From JABSOG01 sp041583135 (lineage in GTDB: Bacteria; Pseudomonadota; Gammaproteobacteria; Enterobacterales; Alteromonadaceae), in NCBI GenBank assembly GCA_041583135.1, contig JBFHGJ010000139.1, positions 1-13,051 on the forward strand: a stretch of 13,051 nt of DNA, written 5' to 3'. Below the pieces are notes generated by a model. It was not told where the DNA came from. It made no database searches and saw only the letters and a program-made list of their open reading frames with translations. The translations under genes and the position numbers were made by a program. This document shows positions 1 through 7,000 of this stretch, piece by piece. How positions within the stretch are numbered: the stretch's first letter is position 1; the number at the start of each line of letters is the position of its first letter.

Positions 1-679
1 GCTTGGCCTGTGGCAAGCAGCTGTCATAGGGGAAGAACGTCAACAGTTGCTCGGCATCCATTAACTTCAAGGCGTTGAGCCTTAAGATCTCCATGCGGAA
101 ATTCTGCCCCAAATTGAGCGCAAAGGCTTTTTGCCATGCCAGCGAATCCTGTGGCTGCCAAGGCTCAGGGGTTAAACCGAAAAACAGAAACTCCGGCGGC
201 AATGGCTTATCTTCACCAAGCCAGGCGTTTACTCCTGCGGCATAAGCCTCAAGTGCCTCGCGCGGCGCGCCAGAGGTGTGTTGCCATACTTGCTCGGCGG
301 CAGCCTTTAGCCCTAAGGTGCGCATCCAGCGGTCCGATGCCACCGTCTTACGGCCAAAGACTTCGCTCAATCGGCCGTAAAGCAAACGGCGCTGCACCAC
401 CATTTGCCACATACGCTCAGAGGCATGTAAATAGCCTTGGGCAAAGTAGGCATCACGGTCGGTGCCAGCGCTGACATCGGCCAAGCCTTGTTGGTCGAAC
501 GCAATTGTCACCGGCGCAGTTAAACCGGCCACATTCAGCTGACCTTGATACTGAGGCACACTTTTGACCAGCTCGTTGCGCAACATCAATAGCGCAGCCG
601 CCAGCGGCAAAAGGCACCACAACGTCAGGCGCGACAGCAGTGGAAAGCGTTTGAAGCAATAGGCAACAGGACGCAGCAT
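1..679 (-). CDS. Penicillin acylase family protein (S45-type Ntn-hydrolase), N-terminal part, 3' end outside window
   Basis: Frame from ATG at 679 stays open to the left edge: 226 codons plus one base. The start is supported by a strong Shine-Dalgarno (AAAGGAGAT) 7 nt upstream. Residues 1-13 carry Arg/Lys and about 14-33 are hydrophobic (LTLWCLLPLAAALLML), a signal-anchor or signal peptide that would put the rest in the periplasm. Residues 57-65 (VTIAFDQQG) and 79-109, with FAQGYLHASERMWQM then RRLLYGRLSEVFG, match the penicillin amidase alpha-subunit hallmark (FAxGYxHAxDRxWQM...GRLSE). YAAGVNAWL at 146-154 is also typical. Family members are about 750-850 residues and self-cleave to expose a Ser nucleophile on the beta subunit; that site is not in the window, so activity cannot be judged. 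Known relatives hydrolyse amides (penicillin G, acyl-homoserine lactones, the pyoverdine acyl precursor by PvdQ). The position 31 nt after a PKS gene suggests maturation, prodrug deacylation or self-resistance for the cluster product. Family assignment is firm; substrate is unknown. Confidence 0.88.
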   Translation of the reverse strand, partial: MLRPVAYCFKRFPLLSRLTLWCLLPLAAALLMLRNELVKSVPQYQGQLNVAGLTAPVTIAFDQQGLADVSAGTDRDAYFAQGYLHASERMWQMVVQRRLLYGRLSEVFGRKTVASDRWMRTLGLKAAAEQVWQHTSGAPREALEAYAAGVNAWLGEDKPLPPEFLFFGLTPEPWQPQDSLAWQKAFALNLGQNFRMEILRLNALKLMDAEQLLTFFPYDSCLPQAK

Positions 680-686
680 TACTTAT

Positions 687-692
687 CTCCTT
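687..692 (-). promoter_or_regulatory. Ribosome binding site of the penicillin acylase gene
   Basis: The 31-nt gap between the PKS stop (711-713) and the ATG at 679 contains AAGGAG, extended to AAAGGAGAT, 7 nt before the ATG with the core counted as GGAG. It is the best Shine-Dalgarno among the junctions here and fixes the start. The gap is too short for an obvious promoter or terminator, so the acylase is probably cotranscribed with the PKS genes but initiates translation independently. Confidence 0.75.
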
Positions 693-710
693 TGAACCAA
701 AATCGCGTCA

Positions 711-3700
711 TTACAGTAACAACGCCTCGCCGTCTTCTTCTTGCTCGGCCTGTTCGCTATCTTCATTGAGCCATTGTTTGGTTTGCACCAACTCGGCAAC
801 GGTGGCCACGGTGGGCGATTCAAGCAGCTCGCGCAGGTCGATTTCGACCTCAAAGTTTTGTCTGAGGTGATTGACCAGGGTCGCTGCAATCAACGAGTGA
901 CCGCCTAAATCAAAGAAGTTGTCGTTGATGCCTACCGGCTTGAAGCCCAGTGCATTTTCCCAGGTTTCAACCAAAGCCTTTTCAAGTTCAGTGCTTGGCG
1001 GCACATAAGGGGTCGCAATGTCAGGTCGTTGGTTGTTGTTGACCACTTTGACCGACGGTTCCGACTGGCCCTGAGCTTTAGACTCGGCTTGGTTGAGCTG
1101 GCGTTTAAGCAACTTAAGCCCTGAAACCGACAGCTCCAACTGATTGTCGATAGACAAACCTGAGCAGATATCTTCAAGCTGTTGTTTCAGTGCCAGCACC
1201 GCCTGTAGCTGTTGTTTTTGCTGCTCGGCAGGCACATCGGCCCATTTAAGATTCAGCTCGATACGCCCTTCACTCACCCCTTGCTCTAGCTCGGTTTGCG
1301 CCAATTGCGCTTCATTGTCCAAGATCACATCGGCGTTGGCATTGCTGTTTAAGGTTTTGCGGGTTTCCAGCCAAAAACGCTGACGCTCAAAGGCGTAGGT
1401 CGGCAACTCGACCCTATTTGGTCTGTTAGCGCTGTAATGGGTTTGCCAATCTGGCTTAACACCTGCGCACCACAGTTGGCCCAAAGCCAGTTTCATGGTG
1501 GCTTGCTCGCTGCCGCGTTGCTGATAGCGCGGTAAAGACTGCACAATGCGACTGGCGTCGATATCTGTCATTTTGGCCAGCGTGGTGAGACTTGCGCCGG
1601 GACCGGCTTCTAACAGCACAAAGTCTTCATCTTCAGCCAAGGTCTCAAGACCTTGATAAAAACGCACCGTACCGCGCAAATGCTGCGCCCAGTAATCAGC
1701 ACTTGTGGCTTGCTCAGGGGTTATCCATTGGCCGCTGACATTAGAGATAAACGGCTTGCTCGGTGCACTTAAGGTGATTTGCTTGAGCACGTCAACAAAC
1801 GGGGCAATTGCGCCATCCATCATGTGACTGTGAAAAGCATGAGAGGTTTTGAGCAAAGTACAAGGCTGTTGCTTGTCCGCTAAGCCTGCGGCAATCGACT
1901 CGATGGCATCAACACTACCTGATAGCACACAGGCCGATTTGCCATTGACCGCCGCCAAAGCGACCTCATCGCTCAAATACTCAACCACCTGTTGTTCAGA
2001 TAAGCCAACGCTCAGCATCGCGCCTTTTTGTTGCGCTGCCATAAACTCGCCGCGCTTGGTGACCAACAACAAGGCATCTTCTAAGGAGAAGACGCCCGCT
2101 CCGCACGCCGCTACCAGCTCGCCGATACTGTGGCCGATAAAGGCATCGGCCTCAATGCCCCAGCTTTGCCATTGCTGCCACAAGGCGTATTCGCTGATAA
2201 ACAGGCTCAATTGCGCGTTTTGCGTTTGCTCCAGTGGACAAGGGGTAACATCGCTTGATGGATACATCAGCGCCACAATATCTAACTGACTTTGCGCGCG
2301 CACAATCTCAGCGCAGCGCTCAACCGCCTCACGGTATACCGCCTCATTATCATATAGCCCTTTGGCCATTTGCTGATACTGACTGCCCTGCCCGCTAAAC
2401 ATCAGACAGACCTTACGGTCAATCGACTTTTGCGCGCCGTAATGGGTCATTGCCGCAGGCGTATCGCCGAGCTGTTCAATCAGGCTTGGGATATCCTCAC
2501 ACACAGCAACAAACTTATGCTCAAAGCTGCATCTGCCGACCTGTAGCGTATAAGCCACATCGTCTAACGACAACTTAGGGTGTTTACGCAAATGCTCAGC
2601 TAAGTTGCGCTTCATATTGCCAAGGGCGTTAGCCGATTTGGCTGAAAGCTGGATAAGCTTGGGCTGATTGCTCGGTGTGCTTGGCTGCCTTTGTGGCGCC
2701 TCTTCTAAAATGATATGCACATTGGTGCCGCCAATACCGAACGAGCTGACCGCCGCACGTCTTGGCTGGTCTAACCTTGGCCAGTCCTGCAACTGGTGGT
2801 TGACATAAAACGGGCTGTTGGCAAAGTCGATTTTTGGGTTTGGCGTATCAAAGTTCAAACTCGGCGGCATCTGCTGGTGTTGCAAACCCAACACGGTTTT
2901 GATCAAACTCGCCACGCCGCCTGCGGTCACCAGATGGCCGATGTTGGTTTTAACCGAGCCGATACCACAATACTGTTTTTTGTCGGTATGCTGACGATAG
3001 GCTTTGGTCAGTGCCAACACCTCAATGGGATCGCCAATGTTGGTGCCGGTGCCGTGACCGTCGATATACTGAATGGTTTCAGGATTGACGCCCGATACCG
3101 CCAGCGCCTCTAAAATCACCTCGCGCTGACCTTGCGGGCTTGGCGCGGTGTAGCTGGCTTTATCTGAGCCGTCGTTATTGATGGCGGTGCCTTTTATCAC
3201 GGCGCAAATGTTATCACCATCGGCCAAGGCGTCGCTCATGCGTTTCAGCGCAATGATACCCATGCCCGAGCCATCGACAGTGCCGGTCGCTCTGGCGTCA
3301 TAGGCACGACAATGACCATCGGCCGCGCCGATACCGCCTTCATAGTAGTACATCATCTCCGCCGCCGAGGTCGAGGGCGAGATATTGACCGCACCGGCCA
3401 AGGCGAAATCGATTTGATAGTTAAGCAGCGCCTCACGGGCCAAATGAATGGCCACCGCCGCCGATGAACACAGGGTATTGACGTTGACTGCGGGACCGGT
3501 GAAATTCATCTTGTAGGCAACACGGGTCGATAAGAAGTCTTTGTCATTACCCAATGAGGTCTGAAAGCTGCCCAGCTCCATGATCATCTCAGGGTTTGGC
3601 AACAACTGCTCTTTCATATAGCCACTGATGGCGCTAGAACCAAACACCCCAACCCGGCCGTCATAATGCTCGGTGCTATAGCCTGCCTTTTCAAACAAAC

Positions 3701-4058
3701 TCCAGCAGTCTTCTAAAAACATGCGCTGCTGCGGGTCGATGATCTCAGCCTCTCGCGGCGAGATATTGAAAAACGCGGCGTCGAAATATTTGATCGCCTC
3801 ACGGTCTAAGCTCGCCTCGGCGGTGGTGAAATTAGGGTGTTCTTTTAAGAACTCGCCCATGCCGAGTTTTAACAATTCCTCATGGGGAATGTCTTTGACC
3901 GACTCCACCCCGTCTCTTAGATTTTGCCAAAACGCTTCCACATCATCGGCATCGGGAAAGCGGCCGATCATCGAAATAATGGCAATGTCATTGTCATGCT
4001 CATCGTCAAATTGTGTCGCCTCTGGCATTTGCTCAGACATCTCGGTCTCCGTCATCAT
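711..4058 (-). CDS. Type I polyketide synthase module, KS-AT-carrier (PCP-like), non-reducing
   Basis: A 1115-residue extension module that adds malonate and leaves the beta-keto group. An acidic N-terminus (1-24) precedes the KS (about 25-455): Cys197 in NTLCSSAAVA, His335 in DGHGTGT and His375 in NIGH, so the catalytic triad is complete although the Cys motif differs from the usual TACSSSLVA. AT about 550-895: GQGSQ at 556-560, Ser644 in GHSIGE, and HAFH at 740-743, which indicates malonyl-CoA. Residues 905-1012 form a Gln/Leu-rich helical linker with no catalytic motif; no KR, DH, ER, MT or TE is present. Carrier about 1015-1093, with Ser1055 in FFDLGGHSL, a PCP-like motif. The tail 1095-1115 is very acidic and ends in LLL. 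The start is MM at 4058, 9 nt after the preceding PKS stop. The tail of that PKS is basic, which fits docking to this acidic N-terminus. M7 is a possible alternative start. Domain calls are firm; the downstream partner is unknown. Confidence 0.96.
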   Translation of the reverse strand: MMTETEMSEQMPEATQFDDEHDNDIAIISMIGRFPDADDVEAFWQNLRDGVESVKDIPHEELLKLGMGEFLKEHPNFTTAEASLDREAIKYFDAAFFNISPREAEIIDPQQRMFLEDCWSLFEKAGYSTEHYDGRVGVFGSSAISGYMKEQLLPNPEMIMELGSFQTSLGNDKDFLSTRVAYKMNFTGPAVNVNTLCSSAAVAIHLAREALLNYQIDFALAGAVNISPSTSAAEMMYYYEGGIGAADGHCRAYDARATGTVDGSGMGIIALKRMSDALADGDNICAVIKGTAINNDGSDKASYTAPSPQGQREVILEALAVSGVNPETIQYIDGHGTGTNIGDPIEVLALTKAYRQHTDKKQYCGIGSVKTNIGHLVTAGGVASLIKTVLGLQHQQMPPSLNFDTPNPKIDFANSPFYVNHQLQDWPRLDQPRRAAVSSFGIGGTNVHIILEEAPQRQPSTPSNQPKLIQLSAKSANALGNMKRNLAEHLRKHPKLSLDDVAYTLQVGRCSFEHKFVAVCEDIPSLIEQLGDTPAAMTHYGAQKSIDRKVCLMFSGQGSQYQQMAKGLYDNEAVYREAVERCAEIVRAQSQLDIVALMYPSSDVTPCPLEQTQNAQLSLFISEYALWQQWQSWGIEADAFIGHSIGELVAACGAGVFSLEDALLLVTKRGEFMAAQQKGAMLSVGLSEQQVVEYLSDEVALAAVNGKSACVLSGSVDAIESIAAGLADKQQPCTLLKTSHAFHSHMMDGAIAPFVDVLKQITLSAPSKPFISNVSGQWITPEQATSADYWAQHLRGTVRFYQGLETLAEDEDFVLLEAGPGASLTTLAKMTDIDASRIVQSLPRYQQRGSEQATMKLALGQLWCAGVKPDWQTHYSANRPNRVELPTYAFERQRFWLETRKTLNSNANADVILDNEAQLAQTELEQGVSEGRIELNLKWADVPAEQQKQQLQAVLALKQQLEDICSGLSIDNQLELSVSGLKLLKRQLNQAESKAQGQSEPSVKVVNNNQRPDIATPYVPPSTELEKALVETWENALGFKPVGINDNFFDLGGHSLIAATLVNHLRQNFEVEIDLRELLESPTVATVAELVQTKQWLNEDSEQAEQEEDGEALLL
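4047..4050 (-). promoter_or_regulatory. GGAG inside the 5' end of the KS-AT-carrier gene, possible RBS for an alternative start (M7)
   Basis: The first ATG pair (4058-4053) lies 9 nt after the stop of the upstream gene and has no clear Shine-Dalgarno in front of it, only AAGATAACTATCACCA. A GGAG at 4050-4047 sits 6 nt before the in-frame ATG at 4040-4038 (residue M7, protein then beginning MSEQMPEA). Either the first ATG is used through translational coupling to the upstream stop, or translation begins at M7. The difference is six acidic-leaning residues before the KS. Confidence 0.4.
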
Positions 4059-4067
4059 TGGTGATAG

Positions 4068-7000
4068 TTATCTTGCGCGCCCACGGGCGCGGCGCTTATT
4101 CATTGCCGCTTTCATTTGCGCGGCACGTTCATCGACTTTTTCAGCCCGCTCATCGGTTTGCTCATCGCCTTTATCCAGTTCGGCGGCAAGGGCTTTAATG
4201 GTCGGGAAGCTATACAGCTCGGCAATGGCGACATTGTGCTTAAAGTGCTCGGCCATTTTGGCGTGAATTTGCATCAACATCAGCGAGTCGCCACCTAGCT
4301 CAAAGAAATCATCATTGACCCCGACCTGTTCGAGCCTCAGCATTTCTTGCCACAAACCCACCAGCACTTTTTCACTGTTGGATTTAGCCGCCACATAGGC
4401 ACTGCCCAGCTCAGGGCGCGGCTGCAATTGACCGAGCTGGGCATTGGCATGCTCGGCAATCGACGCCATATCGCGATAGCGTACTTCTTGTTCGTTAATG
4501 TCGTGCAAGCTTGCCACCAGCTGTGAATGGCCGCTTTGCAAGGCATAACTAACCGCCTGTAGACCCTGTTCGGTGCTCAAACCTTCAATCACTGTCTCGG
4601 CTATCTCGGGCGAACTCTCGACTGGGTTGTTGATCGGGTTATCTTGGGCTATCTCACGCATTGAGAAGCCTTTGATCTGCACCGCCAACTGACTGTCATC
4701 GTTGTAAATATTCAAATCAAAACTGATGGTGCCTTTAGCGTCCATCGCCCCTTTGGCAAGGGTGGCATGGCTGTAGCAGGTTTGACTTAATGGCTTTAAT
4801 TGCATAATCGAGCGATAGTGCAGCGGAATATAAAATGCCGGTTTGATAAACGGGCTTAAATACGCGGTGGCACTGTCGAGTACCGCCGGGTGCAGCGCAA
4901 ATGTTCCAAGCTCAGCGCTAAAGGCATCATCCAGTACCAACTGAGCGATACCTTGTTTATCTCCTAAGTTAAGGCAGCGAAATACCTCCCAGTGCGGCCC
5001 TGACTCGATGGCGTTCTCAGGCACTTCTTTAGCATCGGCAAAAGCGTTTTGTGCAATAAAGGCTTTGGGATCTTCACTCACTTGTTGCTGACACTGCTCA
5101 TATAATGATGACAGTGGTGCAACCGGTGCCAACATCGCCCCATTAAATGCGATAGTGCCTCTAGCATGTTCTACCGGCGCGCCGTTACCAGCCAATTTGC
5201 TGCTGATGGTAAACTGCGCACTTTGCGCTGAGATGTTTAAGGTGGTGCTCACTTCACGCCATTGTTGCTGCTCGCACACCATAGGCGCTAAGAAATAGAC
5301 ATCGCTGATTTCAATGGCGCCGCTTTGGCTGTTGTTTTGCTGCACGTGGGCAAAGGCAGCCCTTGCCATTTCAACATAAGCGGTGCCGGGCAACGTAGGT
5401 TTGCCCATGATCTTATGTTCTTCGAGCGCCCAAGTTTGCGCCGGGCTAAAGCGGGCTTTAAACACGGCTTGAGTATCGCTTTGCTCTGCCAATACGCCCA
5501 GTAACGGGTGCACTTGCTTACCCTGTGGCGCAATACCATCACGGGCGGCGTTAACTGCCATACCCACTTCTTGCCATGGGTCGAAGTTAACGGCTACCAC
5601 GCTTTGGGCCGCCGCAAACATATCGCTCTGGGCGCAGGCATCGAGATAGGCGTTGGCAGCGGTGTAATCAATCTGACCGAAACCGCCCAAAATGGCAGTG
5701 ATAGATGAGCACAACAGCACAAGATCCAGCGGCTGCTCGCCAAGTAACTGCGCCAGGTTTTGTGTGCCTTGCACCTTAGCAGCCATGACTTGCTCGCAAG
5801 TCTCTTTGTTTTTCAGCTGAATGGCACCGCCACCCGGCACACCTGCGCCATGGATAAGGCCATCGATGTCGCCAAATTGTTGCTGGGCCTGTGATAGCAC
5901 ACTCGCCAATGCATCTAGATTGGCAACATCTGCGCTCAATACTTGAACCTCAGCACCAAGTTGCTCTAACTGCTCAATCGCAGCGATTTTGATGCTGATT
6001 GGGTGCTCTGAGCCATAGTTGGTTAACCACGCTTGCCAATCACTCTTGTGTGGCAGCGTAGAGCGTGACAACAAGGATAATTTCACCTCACCTTGGCGCG
6101 CCAAATGTTGGGCAATAGCCAAACCGATGCCACCCAGACCACCGGTGATCAGGTAATGGCCGCGCGGTTTAAGCAGCTCGCGAATATCGGCCAATTGTGG
6201 CTGCGACTGGGCTTTGGCAAAGGTTCGCTGCCAGCGGTACTGGCCGCGATAGGCAACCAGTGGTTCGTTGTCTTTGGGGGTTAAAACCGTACTAAGCACT
6301 TCGTTAAGCAGCGGCAATGTTAGCGGATTTTGCGAAGCTGCGGCCTGTGGCTCGTCGATATCAATCAGCTGACAATTGAGCTGAGGATATTCTTGTGCGA
6401 TAACCCTAAGCGCCCCGGCAACAGTGGCCCGTGGCACCAGTATCTGCTCCTGACCGGTAACATTGTGAATGCCGTGACTCATCACCTTGAGCTGCATTTG
6501 CTGCGCCATGCCTAAGCTACCGATGGCCTGCGCCAATAACATCAAGCTGTAAAAGCCTTGGTTTAACTCTTGCTGTAATGCCTGCGCTTCACCAAGGGGC
6601 CACAGATTTACCACCACATTCGGGGTGACATGCAAACGGATAAGCTCTTGGAGCAATACCGAATAGTCATCGCCTTGGTCGTGCTTGATGGCGTAATGAT
6701 CGTTGTCGATACGCTGATAACTCTGGCCTTTGACCACAGTGACCACCCGCTTGCCCTGTGCTTTAAGTTGCAACGCAAAGTCCATCGCCACGCCGTCTTC
6801 ATCGACAAACAGCAACCAGTTTTGTGGCAACTCGGCATGGCCTAAAAGAGCCTCAAGCTTGGTACGAATACGCAGGCCCCGTTGCCATGTTGGCGCGTAA
6901 TAACGCAACTCGCCCGGCTCGAAGTCCGGCTCAAACGCAGCGCTTTGACCTTGTTTAATGGCCGGTAAAAACTCTGTGCGCTCAAACACATAGCCCGGCA

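Noticed and set aside
453..659. 68-codon minus-strand frame starting MLQTLSTAVAPDVVV.
   Set aside because: It overlaps the penicillin acylase N-terminus in another frame; the acylase frame has the strong RBS and the family motifs.
1..679. ClbP/ZmaM-like S12 prodrug peptidase as the identity of the last gene.
   Set aside because: No SxxK motif context is visible, and the FAQGYLHASERMWQM...GRLSE pattern belongs to the penicillin amidase family instead.
1849..2289. Plus-strand open frame of 146 codons opposite the AT domain, and several shorter plus- and minus-frame ORFs elsewhere.
   Set aside because: All lie inside the conserved megasynthase frames and read as shadow translations without own ribosome binding sites or domain motifs.
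2715..2740. Near-identical nucleotide stretches shared by the two KS 3' ends (near 2720 and near 8320), considered as a recombination repeat.
   Set aside because: They encode the same conserved GIGGTN-type KS motif and identity does not extend beyond it, so conservation explains them.
3721..4266. Plus-strand open frame of 181 codons across the junction of the two PKS genes.
   Set aside because: It is antisense to two well-supported PKS genes, has a Ser/Ala/Cys-rich composition typical of antisense frames, and shows no recognisable domain.
4641..5513. Possible relation to PfaA-type polyunsaturated fatty acid synthases, which also place a DH-like region after KR.
   Set aside because: There is only one ACP, no tandem carrier array, AT and KS motifs are those of modular hybrid PKSs, and an NRPS adjoins it.
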